Source of the DNA: CAZOVB01 sp964583095
Lineage (GTDB): Bacteria > Planctomycetota > Phycisphaerae > SM23-33
Assembly (NCBI GenBank): GCA_964583095.1
Contig: CAZOVB010000046.1
Location: 1-34,654, forward strand
Length of the DNA stretch: 34,654 nucleotides
Direction of reading: 5' to 3'
Shown here: piece after piece, positions 23,468-30,849 of the stretch
Layout: each line of letters opens with the position of its first letter
Numbering within the stretch: position 1 is the first letter of the stretch
Translations under genes and position numbers: made by a program
The notes under the pieces: generated by a model
Told to the model about the DNA's origin: nothing
What the model saw: the letters and a program-made list of their open reading frames with translations, nothing else
Database searches by the model: none

Positions 23468-24559
23468 TTACTCAACAACATCCCCGCGTAGACGGCGCTT
23501 CGTAGCTTCGGGCAGCGCTTCAAATTCGTCGTCGTCCATGTCGTCGATAGACTTAACGGGTTCGTCGCGGTCTCCCCTCGTCGTCTTGGGGTTGGGCGGC
23601 TGCTTCTTCTGAAGTTCGACCTTCTTGTCAACGTCCTTGGGGGTCAGCGTTTTCTTGGGTGTCGGTTCAGGGTCGGCTTCCTGCTCGTTGCTCGCAGTGG
23701 TAAACCCGCGCTCCGCAGCGACCATGGCCGAAGCCCTTCGAATTGCGGCGGCCGGGCTCAGCGGGTTGTTGGGGCGCGCCTTGAACATCTCCGCAAGCTC
23801 CACAACCTCTTGAGTTGCGTCGGTGTCAAACGCCTCGGAGTCATTGTCAAACTGCGGGAAGCTGGACTGGATCTCAACGACTGCTGCATTGAACTCGGTA
23901 TCCGAGTGGACCTGATCTCGAGCCTGAGAAGCGTACTGCTGGGCCTCACGCCGCACAGCTGCGCGCTCAGCTTCGCGGATTTCACGTCGGATCTGCTTCG
24001 CCTTCTCAACATCGCCATCAAGAACAGCGTTGGCGTGCTCTTCCTCTTTGGCGTCGAAGTCGAACTCTTCCTCCGAAGTCTGATCGCCAGTCTCAGAGGA
24101 CTGCCGCTCTTCGTACTCGCGGAGCTTGGCCTCGGCGGCCTTCATCCGCTCGTTGACCTCGTCGAACCGAGACTTAGGAATCCACTGGCCGCCCTTCTTG
24201 ACCAGCTCAGTCCCGTCGTCTGCAGTAGCTTCGTCGCCTTCCTCGCCTTCCGAGTCGTCGGGCGCGCCTTCCGGGGTTTCGTTGCTCTCGCCGTCGTCGC
24301 TCTCGCCGCCGTCGCCGCTCTCGCCGCCGTCGCCCTTAGAACTTAGCTCTGAGCCCTCACCTCCGGCTTCTGAGTCTCCCTCGGCGGTATCACCTGCGCC
24401 AGTTTCGTCGCTACCAGTATCATCGCCAGCGCCAGAATCAGTAGCGTTGTCTTCTTCACCTTCGAGAAAATCCCCTCGGTCCGCCGCTGACGGCTCAAAA
24501 TTATCGTCATCGTCATCCACGCCTTGGTTTTCTAGTTCAATCGGGTCTTCAAGTGCCAT
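23468..24559 (-). CDS. Capsid scaffolding protein
   Basis: A 363-residue, very acidic protein. Residues 1-125 are dominated by Asp, Glu, Ser and Gly (GVDDDDDNFEPSAADRGDFL and on). Residues about 125-210 are a long helix with coiled-coil character (RFDEVNERMKAAEAKLREYE). The C-terminus is a charged helix (SIDDMDDDEFEALPEATKRR) of the kind that contacts the coat protein. Location between portal and major capsid genes plus this composition is typical of scaffolds. It starts at an ATG overlapping the portal stop by 1 nt (TAATG). Confidence 0.82.
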   Translation of the reverse strand: MALEDPIELENQGVDDDDDNFEPSAADRGDFLEGEEDNATDSGAGDDTGSDETGAGDTAEGDSEAGGEGSELSSKGDGGESGDGGESDDGESNETPEGAPDDSEGEEGDEATADDGTELVKKGGQWIPKSRFDEVNERMKAAEAKLREYEERQSSETGDQTSEEEFDFDAKEEEHANAVLDGDVEKAKQIRREIREAERAAVRREAQQYASQARDQVHSDTEFNAAVVEIQSSFPQFDNDSEAFDTDATQEVVELAEMFKARPNNPLSPAAAIRRASAMVAAERGFTTASNEQEADPEPTPKKTLTPKDVDKKVELQKKQPPNPKTTRGDRDEPVKSIDDMDDDEFEALPEATKRRLRGDVVE

Positions 24560-26709
24560 TAATCGTTCTCCTTGCGGGCTTTCGCGCCCTGCTGCGATTG
24601 GGGACGCTGCTGCGCGACAGCGAGTTGGGTCGCGTTACTTTGTGCTTGGTCCATGGACTTCATCATCGTGGTATATCGAGTCAGCCCTTCTTTCTTAGAA
24701 CTGTGAAGTTCGGCAAGTTGAAGTTTGTTTTGCAGGTCGGCTTCCTTCTGTCGTAACGTAGACTCAATGCGCAGCATTTCGCGCATGTGTTGCGTCTGCG
24801 CTTCGAACTGGTCGATCGTGATCGAGTCCCCTTCGGCCCGAGCTTTGGCCACCGCGAGTTGAGCTTCGGCTTGGAGCTTCGCAGACTTGGCCTGTAGCTC
24901 ACCGACCTCGGCCTGCATACGAGCAACCTCCATCTCGAACTGCTGCTGGGCCATCTGCTGCTCTTGCTGCGTAGGTTCGGCAAGACCGGACAGGCGTTTC
25001 ACCTCTTCAGCGACTTCCTCCTTGCCCTCCAGATTGGAGTACTGAATCACGCGGTAGTCGGGCACCATGACGCCGGCCTCACGCAGCTGCATGGCTTCGG
25101 CGAACTGAGTCTCTTCGAACGTGTCACGCGCCGGAGCGCTGGAGACGACGATGTCGTACTCGCCCAAGCTGATGTTGTTCAGCAGCTCAGTGTTGATGTC
25201 GAATTCTTCGACCGGCTGCTCCGGCGCCTGATAGTTCGTCGCACGAACGACGCGCGGTTCCGTGTAAAACTTCTGGACGCACGAGATGATCTGCCTAGCC
25301 AGATAGAACCGGGTCCGGTCAAGGCTCGTGAAGACCGGCTGCATGGACATGAGGCTGGACTTGGCCGCATTGTCGATAGCAACGCCTGAGATCTCCCGAT
25401 CCGGCAGCGACCCCACCAGCGCAGACACGCCGGGGATGTCAGTGATGTAGTGGTACGCCTTCTGGCTGGCGTTCTCAATGCCGGACGGCACGGAGTTGGG
25501 TTGAATCTTCTCCGGCTTCTCACGGCCGCGCTTGTATGTGACGACGAGCCCGGTCTGAGCGCCTCGTTCTTCGAGGTCTTCCGCCTCCATGTTGACAAGA
25601 GAGCCTTCCTCCACGTTCCACCCGGAGTTGGCCGTGGTGTTGATGATGTGGAGGTTCTGACTCTCGGTCTTGTTGAGCTGTTCCTGTGGGTCGACCATGT
25701 CCCGCATCACGCCGGTAGGCTTGCCTCGGGTGAAATACGGGAAGTAGGGGATAATCGTGAAGTGGTCGTACGGGCTCCAGTCGTCGAACGCGGTGACGCC
25801 GTCACAGGACACGGTCCAGCGGATGCGTCGCTTGAGCACTGTCCGTATCTGCAGCCCGTTCATCTGAGCGATTTTCGCCGCGCGGTCGTCCGGAGTGTCG
25901 TCCGGGATATCCGACGTCTCGCCGGTGAAGCGGTCGACGTACTGGCGCACCCGGCCCATCCGGCGGTACTGGCGGTCGATCACACGAACGGTGCGAATGC
26001 GCTTACGCTCTTCCGGGTCCGCCACGCCGCTGTAATCACTGTCGTGGTTCGAGTCCACGTCCTCGTTACCGAAACGGATAGACGCGGAGCCGTACCCGGT
26101 CATGCCGTTGGCATCAACGTACCCTTCGAGCTTGGCCTTGACCTCAGCACCAAACTCAACCTCGATGTCATCAAGGCTCATCCACCTGATTCTTTGAACT
26201 TGGGTCCAAGTGTCTGGATCTTCCTCCTTGGCCTCGGGGTCAAGTACGACGTCTCGCGGGTCGACGGTGGTGATCTCTACCTCGCCGAGCACGTTGTTCT
26301 CGAACGACAGCCGGCAGTCCAAAAATCCCCGGTCCATGATAATGCCGTCGCTTACGACGGTTTGTTCTTTGTCGAGGTACCGGTTGGCGTCGAGGATCTG
26401 AGAGATCTGCTTACGCATAAGCAGAGCTTGGAGAGGCGAAGCTTTGTGCCGGGGCTTGGTGATTATGTCGGCACGGGATTTGGTGTGTTGCCCAAGAATG
26501 GCGTTGATCACCTTCTTGGAAATGTTGATCGTCAGGGCAGGGCGCTTGCTCTCAGCGAGCTTCGCAAGGTCAGCATCGGACCACTGCTTGCCGATATAGA
26601 ACCGCTGAAACCGGTCGGCATCGTCGACGTACTGGTCGTGCGCGCCGTTGTAGCAACGGGTAAATTCCGTCCAGTTGCGGTGCGCGGCGGCTTCAGCTAG
26701 TTCGCTCAT
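24559..26709 (-). CDS. Portal protein, P22-like
   Basis: A 716-residue protein starting MSELAEAAAHRNWTEFTRCY. N-terminal features are the phrase FYIGKQWSDADLAKL and the motif RPALTINISKKVINAILGQH, then TVDPRDVVLDPEAKEEDPDT, all characteristic of the P22-type portal family. Residues about 580-700 are a long Gln/Glu/Ala-rich helix (QQFEMEVARMQAEVGELQAK), comparable to the C-terminal barrel helix of P22 portal. The portal forms the dodecameric ring for DNA entry and exit. The start follows a CAGTCCC element by 28 nt and has no Shine-Dalgarno. The stop overlaps the scaffold ATG. Confidence 0.9.
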   Translation of the reverse strand: MSELAEAAAHRNWTEFTRCYNGAHDQYVDDADRFQRFYIGKQWSDADLAKLAESKRPALTINISKKVINAILGQHTKSRADIITKPRHKASPLQALLMRKQISQILDANRYLDKEQTVVSDGIIMDRGFLDCRLSFENNVLGEVEITTVDPRDVVLDPEAKEEDPDTWTQVQRIRWMSLDDIEVEFGAEVKAKLEGYVDANGMTGYGSASIRFGNEDVDSNHDSDYSGVADPEERKRIRTVRVIDRQYRRMGRVRQYVDRFTGETSDIPDDTPDDRAAKIAQMNGLQIRTVLKRRIRWTVSCDGVTAFDDWSPYDHFTIIPYFPYFTRGKPTGVMRDMVDPQEQLNKTESQNLHIINTTANSGWNVEEGSLVNMEAEDLEERGAQTGLVVTYKRGREKPEKIQPNSVPSGIENASQKAYHYITDIPGVSALVGSLPDREISGVAIDNAAKSSLMSMQPVFTSLDRTRFYLARQIISCVQKFYTEPRVVRATNYQAPEQPVEEFDINTELLNNISLGEYDIVVSSAPARDTFEETQFAEAMQLREAGVMVPDYRVIQYSNLEGKEEVAEEVKRLSGLAEPTQQEQQMAQQQFEMEVARMQAEVGELQAKSAKLQAEAQLAVAKARAEGDSITIDQFEAQTQHMREMLRIESTLRQKEADLQNKLQLAELHSSKKEGLTRYTTMMKSMDQAQSNATQLAVAQQRPQSQQGAKARKEND

Positions 26710-26720
26710 AACTGCTAAAG

Positions 26721-26745
26721 GTAATCAACTACGATCAGGGACTGC
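26721..26745 (-). promoter_or_regulatory. CAGTCCC-N9-TTGATTAC element upstream of portal
   Basis: On the minus strand GCAGTCCC, 9 nt, then TTGATTAC, filling the 38-nt gap between large terminase and portal. CAGTCCC lies 28 nt before the portal ATG. Together with the 23383 copy this is the best match to the consensus. Confidence 0.65.
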
Positions 26746-26747
26746 CA

Positions 26748-28436
26748 CTAGGCCGCCATGTGGCCCGCACCGGCGCGGTTTTTCGCCCGCTGGCGGCGCT
26801 TGTTTCGACGCCCGTTGAACATACCGGGGCGATCTTCAGTGCGTTTTTCAGCGCGCTTGCGGTAATGGTCCATGTTGTCGAGCATCTGGCCGATCCACGC
26901 CAGAGCGTCGACCATGTCATCGTTGCGGCCGGCGGGAAATTCGATCAGCTCTTTGATGAACACGTCGTACCACGAGGCATCCGTCGGCACAAAGACCTTG
27001 CCCTGACGGCATCGGGCTTGGATCGGGCGCGCCCGAGTCACTTTGTCCTTGTTACCGTGGGGCAAGTCGGTGATGTTGGGGTTGATTTCACGCTCGTCGA
27101 TGCGCTTTTCAAGGTGCGGGCGGATGGCGATCTCGAGCTGGTTCTTCTCGATGCCGATCAAGTCCTCGTTGAACCGCACAAACGCGTCGAGAATGTGCTC
27201 AACGATGTCGTATGCGTCGTAGCGGCCCCGGTCAATGTGCCGCAACCAGATGTTCTGGTGCTCGTCAATGCCCACTGTGACGCCGACAGTGTAGTCATTG
27301 CGCTGGGTCTGGCCGATGGCCAAGTCCCAAGTGGTGTAATTGATCGTGTTTTCCGGGATATCGCGAAGTTTGCACTTCTGGACCGACTCCTCAACGAACA
27401 GGGCGGCGTCACCTGCGGTCGGATTCTGCTGGTACAGCGCCTGCCAGACCACCGGATCCTGCATATTGGGCTCAAGCAGGCTCTTCGGATAGCGCCTAGC
27501 GTCCAGCGATTCGCCTTTTTTCCGTAGAAGTGTGGCCTTTTCCTTGTCCTCATTGGAAATGTAGCCCCGAACCACGATTCCTGAGGGCATGCGGTACTCA
27601 TTTTCCTCCGCAATGGCCGGATATCTGACCTCTTCCCACAGCCCGCCTTCCTCAACGAGCCCTTCTTCGTCCAAAACCACCCCGATGAGGTCATCAAGCA
27701 CCCATCGAGTGGCAATCAGAAGCTGTCCACCGCCCGGCATAAGGCGTGTGCGGGCCGAAGACTTGTACCAACGGTAAATATTCTGGCGAACGGTGGCCGA
27801 ATAGGCGTCTTTGTCGCGGTGCGGGTCGTCAATAACGAGGATATCGGCCCCATAACCCGCAATACCGGCCCCAACACCGACCGGTTTGTATGATCCACCC
27901 GACGTTGTGCGCCACCCCGACGCCCCTTTGGAGTCCCGCTTTAGCTCTAAGCCCGGAAACACCGTGGTGTAGTGCGGATCGTTGATGTAATCGAGCACAT
28001 CGCGTGAGTTGTCCATCGCGAGCTTGTCTGAGTGCGTCGCGCTGATGATTTTGAACTTCGGGTTACGGCCCAAAGCCCACGCGATACCGCCTTTAGAGGC
28101 CAGTTCTGTCTTGCCGTGGCGGGGAGGTACCGAAATCGCCATTCGGGGCGATTCACGGTTCTCAACGCGCTTGATAAAGCGCTCCAGACGAGCCGCAAGG
28201 TCGATATGGAACCAGCCGGCCATGTAATCAGGCTTGATTCGCTGCACAAAAGGCAGCAGCCGCCGCCGAGCAAGCTCTCTGTGGGCGAATTCTTTGCGTG
28301 CGTTTTCGACTAAGCGTGCTTCATCGCCTTCTGAGTTGTCGCTCCTAACATACAAGTGCTTCGGGCAAAGGTCTGTGCCCGAGACGACTTCCTCACGACA
28401 GCCGACGAACGTGCATTGATCAGTCGGTCTGCTCAT
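26748..28436 (-). CDS. terL: Terminase large subunit (ATPase and nuclease)
   Basis: A 562-residue protein. Walker A is at 104-110 (PPRHGKT), Walker B at 199-204 (ILVIDD, with D203/D204) and the coupling motif around LIATRW at 240-245. The RNase H-like nuclease has Asp371 (TTWDLAIG), Glu430 (GIEKNQ) and Asp510 (NDDMVDALAW). It pumps DNA into the prohead through the portal and cuts concatemers. The N-terminus has an extra Cys8-x4-Cys13-x10-Cys24-x2-His27 cluster that looks like a small zinc-binding knuckle, and the C-terminus is a basic tail (NGRRNKRRQRAKNRAG). It overlaps the small subunit gene by 17 nt. Confidence 0.95.
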   Translation of the reverse strand: MSRPTDQCTFVGCREEVVSGTDLCPKHLYVRSDNSEGDEARLVENARKEFAHRELARRRLLPFVQRIKPDYMAGWFHIDLAARLERFIKRVENRESPRMAISVPPRHGKTELASKGGIAWALGRNPKFKIISATHSDKLAMDNSRDVLDYINDPHYTTVFPGLELKRDSKGASGWRTTSGGSYKPVGVGAGIAGYGADILVIDDPHRDKDAYSATVRQNIYRWYKSSARTRLMPGGGQLLIATRWVLDDLIGVVLDEEGLVEEGGLWEEVRYPAIAEENEYRMPSGIVVRGYISNEDKEKATLLRKKGESLDARRYPKSLLEPNMQDPVVWQALYQQNPTAGDAALFVEESVQKCKLRDIPENTINYTTWDLAIGQTQRNDYTVGVTVGIDEHQNIWLRHIDRGRYDAYDIVEHILDAFVRFNEDLIGIEKNQLEIAIRPHLEKRIDEREINPNITDLPHGNKDKVTRARPIQARCRQGKVFVPTDASWYDVFIKELIEFPAGRNDDMVDALAWIGQMLDNMDHYRKRAEKRTEDRPGMFNGRRNKRRQRAKNRAGAGHMAA

Positions 28437-28929
28437 CGCTTCCGGCTGGCTCTTCTACGACCTCAAAATCGAGCACCTCGATGTCTTGACCGACCAGCTC
28501 GAGCAGCTCTTGGTCGGATGCACGCGAGATGTTTTCTTTGTGGACTGAGATATCCACTTTCTTTTCGGTCTGCGTGGGCGCGTACAGGCCGTGCAGCTTG
28601 CCCAGCTCTCTTGCCACCCCCGTGATTTCAGTTGCGGACACGGCCATATCACGCGCTTCGAACAGCATTTCCGTCACGGTGTCACGCGTGACTTGAAGCC
28701 GTTTGTAAAACGCACGCGTTCCCGCCTCGATGCAGACACGCACACCGGGGTGCGCTTCTAGATCTTTGGACTTTGTGTCTGGGTTTGCGTACCCCGCGAC
28801 TCGTGCTGCGGCTACGGGCAATGAGCCTCGAATGCGGGACTCTACGTAGGTTTGCTCGCGCGGCGACAGGGTGTCCCAAACAACCGCATGCGTACGCTCG
28901 TCTGCGGAAATAGTGGACAGCTCGCTCAT
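28420..28929 (-). CDS. terS: Terminase small subunit
   Basis: Start chosen at the ATG at 28929 (MSELSTISADERTHAVVWDT), 27 nt after a CAGTCCC element; a longer frame to 29028 would begin upstream of that element. The 169-residue protein has the helical N-terminal DNA-binding layout LSPREQTYVESRIRGSLPVA followed by ARVAGYANPDTKSKDLEAHP, as in many small terminases (helix-turn-helix), a central helical oligomerisation part with LFEARDMAVSATEITGVARE, and an acidic C-terminus. It recognises the packaging site and loads the large subunit. No clear ribosome site is visible. It overlaps terL. Confidence 0.88.
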   Translation of the reverse strand: MSELSTISADERTHAVVWDTLSPREQTYVESRIRGSLPVAAARVAGYANPDTKSKDLEAHPGVRVCIEAGTRAFYKRLQVTRDTVTEMLFEARDMAVSATEITGVARELGKLHGLYAPTQTEKKVDISVHKENISRASDQELLELVGQDIEVLDFEVVEEPAGSDEQTD

Positions 28930-28939
28930 AGCGAGAAAT

Positions 28940-28964
28940 GAAAGCAAATAACAACTGGGACTGT
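28940..28964 (-). promoter_or_regulatory. CAGTCCC-N9-TTGCTTTC element upstream of small terminase
   Basis: On the minus strand ACAGTCCC, 9 nt, then TTGCTTTC, 27 nt from CAGTCCC to the terS ATG. This is the first element of the leftward late block and would drive the packaging genes. Confidence 0.62.
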
Positions 28965-28999
28965 TTGAAAATTTTCGGATTTTCAAAATAAAAAATCCG
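28964..28999. repeat. AT-rich overlapping inverted repeats beside terS promoter
   Basis: Two alternative stems: TTTGAAAA (28964-28971) with TTTTCAAA (28980-28987), and CGGATTTT (28976-28983) with AAAATCCG (28992-28999). They share bases, so only one can form at a time. On the minus strand they give a T-rich tract just before CAGTCCC, like the terminator tails preceding the copies at 23383 and 33570. Could be a weak terminator or a protein site. Confidence 0.5.
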
Positions 29000-29076
29000 C
29001 CGCGATTCCACCCATCCCCTATTTCCACAGCCCCTCGAACCGGATTCGACTCGCGCCAACCGAAAAACCGAAGCCC

Positions 29077-29117
29077 GACCCCCGACGACTGGGCCCCGTG
29101 AACCCCGCCGGGGGGTC
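29077..29117. repeat. GC-rich inverted repeat in the divergent intergenic region
   Basis: GACCCCC at 29077-29083 pairs with GGGGGTC at 29111-29117, with an inner CCCC-GCC-GGGG hairpin at 29103-29113. It lies in the 274-nt gap between the leftward terS and the rightward small genes. There is no long T-run, so a terminator role is doubtful; it may be a structured element of the divergent control region. Confidence 0.4.
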
Positions 29118-29142
29118 TTCGCCCTTTGCGCCTAGCGCTTAG

Positions 29143-29174
29143 AGCTTTGCGCTGCGCGCTTGAGGGACGAGGTG
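29143..29174 (+). repeat. Upstream direct repeat, copy 1 (putative early control element)
   Basis: Copy 1 of a roughly 31-nt sequence reading GCTTTGCGCT-x-CGCGCTTG-x-GGGAC, with GTG a few bases later, found again at 29916-29946. About 26 of 31 positions agree. Each copy lies 30-50 nt upstream of the first gene of a plus-strand unit, and the GCGC...GCGC part can fold. A promoter or regulator role is inferred. Confidence 0.5.
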
Positions 29175-29203
29175 TTCATTCACCTCAGCAAGGAGATTCA
29201 CCA

Positions 29204-29335
29204 ATGCTCATCACGTTCATCCTCGGCGTCATCGCTGGCTTCGCCCTCTGCGTCTTCGTTACACCGCGCGCCAAAGCCACCAAGCACGACGGCGTCATCT
29301 ACGTCAACGGCATCGCCGTCGCAACCACCAAGTAA
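29204..29335 (+). CDS. Small single-pass membrane protein, 43 aa
   Basis: A 43-residue protein (MLITFILGVIAGFALCVFVT as the first half). A single hydrophobic helix at about residues 2-20 is followed by a short basic cytoplasmic or periplasmic tail (PRAKATKHDGVIYVNGIAVA). An AAGGAGATTCACCA ribosome site precedes the ATG at optimal spacing, the reason for choosing this start over an upstream frame. It heads the plus-strand cluster of small genes. Such tiny membrane proteins made early by phages often act on host membrane processes, but no specific function can be assigned. Confidence 0.75.
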   Translation: MLITFILGVIAGFALCVFVTPRAKATKHDGVIYVNGIAVATTK

Positions 29336-29347
29336 GGAGATTCACCC

Positions 29348-29557
29348 ATGGCTGGCATGTACGTCACCGCAAACCTCACCGACGAAGAACTGGTCGCCCA
29401 GCTCAGAGCTAATCGTCTCGCCGAGTTTCTTTTAACCACTGAAGACGAGAAGGACGACGAACTCTGGACTCACTACGTCGACGCGACTTTTGAATTGCAG
29501 CAGGCCCTCGTCGCTCGTGGTTGGACGCGCGAGCAGATCATCACCGCCCAAGGCTAA
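29348..29557 (+). CDS. Small hypothetical early protein, 69 aa
   Basis: An acidic helical protein starting MAGMYVTANLTDEELVAQLR, with an Asp/Glu-rich middle (LLTTEDEKDDELWTHYVDAT). An AAGGAGATTCACCC ribosome site nearly identical to that of the preceding gene (12 nt away) suggests one high-level operon. No membrane segment or known motif is seen. It may be a small modulator protein of the kind common in phage early regions. Confidence 0.75.
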   Translation: MAGMYVTANLTDEELVAQLRANRLAEFLLTTEDEKDDELWTHYVDATFELQQALVARGWTREQIITAQG

Positions 29558-29569
29558 GGAGACCTAGAC

Positions 29570-29836
29570 ATGACCAACGTCACCATCACCTACATCAATC
29601 CTACTCACCGTCGGTGGAGCCACATCGAGCGCATCGCTCGTGCCGAAGAACTCGTGCAGAGGTTCAAGGAAGACGCCGAGTTTTCCTCCATCGACGCTGA
29701 GATGGCGCTCATAGGCGACAACGACGAAAGCGGCTGGCTCTACCACATGGACATGGTGGACGCAGCAGAGCGTCGTCGTGAGCGCGTGGAGTCGTGGCTC
29801 GAAGGCGCCAAGTCCATCTACGCCGCTGAGATCTAA
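29570..29836 (+). CDS. Small hypothetical early protein, 88 aa
   Basis: Starts MTNVTITYINPTHRRWSHIE after AAGGAGACCTAGAC, 12 nt past the previous stop. A short N-terminal strand is followed by charged helices (RIARAEELVQRFKEDAEFSS, then MDMVDAAERRRERVESWLEG). Third gene of the first plus-strand unit; a hairpin terminator follows 6 nt after the stop. Family not recognised. Confidence 0.75.
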   Translation: MTNVTITYINPTHRRWSHIERIARAEELVQRFKEDAEFSSIDAEMALIGDNDESGWLYHMDMVDAAERRRERVESWLEGAKSIYAAEI

Positions 29837-29842
29837 GCCCTT

Positions 29843-29880
29843 AGCCCCCGACACGAGGTGCCGGGGGCTTTGAGCTTTGT
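29843..29880 (+). terminator. Hairpin terminator after first small-gene unit
   Basis: AGCCCCCG (29843-29850) pairs with CGGGGGCT (29862-29869), with an inner CAC/GTG stem, followed by TTGAGCTTTGT. The stem is strong but the T-tract is interrupted, so termination may be partial. Confidence 0.7.
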
Positions 29881-29915
29881 GCTGTGAACCAAGGGCGGAG
29901 AGCAAAGAGCGTTGG

Positions 29916-29946
29916 GCTTTGCGCTTCGCGCTTGGGGGACAGAGTG
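29916..29946 (+). repeat. Upstream direct repeat, copy 2
   Basis: Second copy of the 31-nt repeat at 29143-29174 (GCTTTGCGCTTCGCGCTTG, then GGGGAC and GTG). It lies just before the palindrome at 29951 and 46 nt upstream of the gene at 29992. A shorter related piece, AGCTTTGTGCTGTG, lies at 29872-29885. Confidence 0.5.
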
Positions 29947-29950
29947 CTTA

Positions 29951-29969
29951 GTTGGCAATGGTTGCCAAC
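29951..29969. promoter_or_regulatory. Operator-like palindrome GTTGGCAA-TGG-TTGCCAAC
   Basis: A perfect 8-bp inverted repeat with a 3-nt centre, located 23 nt upstream of the ATG at 29992 and next to a GTTAAC site. The same half-sites, TTGGCA/TGCCAA, recur with a 2-nt centre at 33518-33531, in the other putative control region. It is a good candidate for binding a dimeric repressor; an mRNA hairpin is the alternative. Confidence 0.5.
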
Positions 29970-29991
29970 AGTTAACAGAGGAGTTTTAGCC

Positions 29992-30321
29992 ATGCCCAGT
30001 GAAACTCTGGTCTTCGAGCTTTGTTCGGCACCTGTGAGCAAAGACGTGTCCGCTTACGACGACGTACCGATTCGCATGCTTCGGAACGTCGACCGCTCCC
30101 ACGAACCCTGCATGCACTACGACCGTCGGTGGCGCCGGCTCAGCCGCGAGACCGCCGACATCATCCACGCTCGGTTTAATTCCGACATCGACGAGGCTGC
30201 GATCAAGGCCCACAGACTCGTCGATGACCTTGGGCGTAACGCCCCGTGTTGGGCCTTTGAACTCCGTGCGATGGAACGCTCCACGCTCGGCCTCAACGTT
30301 TCACCTGTCTTTCGCAAGTAA
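29992..30321 (+). CDS. Hypothetical early protein, 109 aa
   Basis: Start at the ATG at 29992 (MPSETLVFELCSAPVSKDVS) with GAGGAG upstream; the longer upstream frame runs across a palindrome and is rejected. Central DRRWRRLSRETADIIHARFN and DEAAIKAHRLVDDLGRNAPC are helical and basic/acidic mixed. Three cysteines are scattered along the protein (C11, C41 and C87 approximately) without a clear zinc pattern. It leads the second plus-strand unit and is followed after 13 nt by the next gene. Family not recognised. Confidence 0.75.
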   Translation: MPSETLVFELCSAPVSKDVSAYDDVPIRMLRNVDRSHEPCMHYDRRWRRLSRETADIIHARFNSDIDEAAIKAHRLVDDLGRNAPCWAFELRAMERSTLGLNVSPVFRK

Positions 30322-30334
30322 GGAGATATCCGCA

Positions 30335-30784
30335 ATGTCCGCAACCGCAGAAAACGTAGTCACTCAGTTCAACGTCGACCGCAACATCGGCACTCTCGGT
30401 ATCAACCGCGCCACCGACACCGCGTACGGTCGCTTTGAGCCGTCGCCCGGCACTCGTGTCGACTGGTCCGGTGAGATCACATACAAGTCCGACGGTCGGT
30501 GGTTCGCATCGGTGTCGAACAAGTTCGGGAAGCTCGACCTCACGCAGTCCATCCTCACGGACGACCAGCGTGCCGCTTTGAACGAGTACCTCGAGGCACG
30601 CCAGCACGACCCGGACGCAAAGCCGCCGAAGGTCATCGCTGGTCGTGGGGTGCTGGTCCGTTACGACACGGGTGAACGAGTCAACGCCGTCGCGTTCTTC
30701 ACCCGCAGCAAAGTGCTGTCGGTCATCGTGGATCGTCCCGTCGAACTCAACGACTACGACCCCATCGCCGACGCACTGAAGTAA
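30335..30784 (+). CDS. Hypothetical early protein, 149 aa
   Basis: Starts MSATAENVVTQFNVDRNIGT after AAGGAGATATCCGCA. The protein is mixed alpha/beta, with RVDWSGEITYKSDGRWFASV near residue 42, a helix LTDDQRAALNEYLEARQHDP and a Val-rich C-terminal strand set (GVLVRYDTGERVNAVAFFTR). The phrase W-x-G-x-ITYKS also occurs in the next protein (30850-31653), which suggests a shared small domain or binding site. Terminator 15 nt after the stop. Family not recognised. Confidence 0.75.
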   Translation: MSATAENVVTQFNVDRNIGTLGINRATDTAYGRFEPSPGTRVDWSGEITYKSDGRWFASVSNKFGKLDLTQSILTDDQRAALNEYLEARQHDPDAKPPKVIAGRGVLVRYDTGERVNAVAFFTRSKVLSVIVDRPVELNDYDPIADALK

Positions 30785-30798
30785 GCACTCACTCACAT

Positions 30799-30830
30799 AG
30801 CCCCGGCCGCACTGGTCGGGGCTGCTTTTA
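30799..30830 (+). terminator. Rho-independent terminator after second small-gene unit
   Basis: AGCCCCGGCC (30799-30808) pairs with GGTCGGGGCT (30814-30823), including one G-T pair, 5-nt loop, followed by GCTTTTA. It separates the 30335 and 30850 genes. Confidence 0.8.
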
Positions 30831-30849
30831 GATTACGAAGGAGATTCAA

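Noticed and set aside
28930..29203. Possible tRNA or small RNA gene in the divergent gap before 29204
   Set aside because: No cloverleaf, CCA end or T-arm pattern could be found; only inverted repeats and a repeat element are visible.
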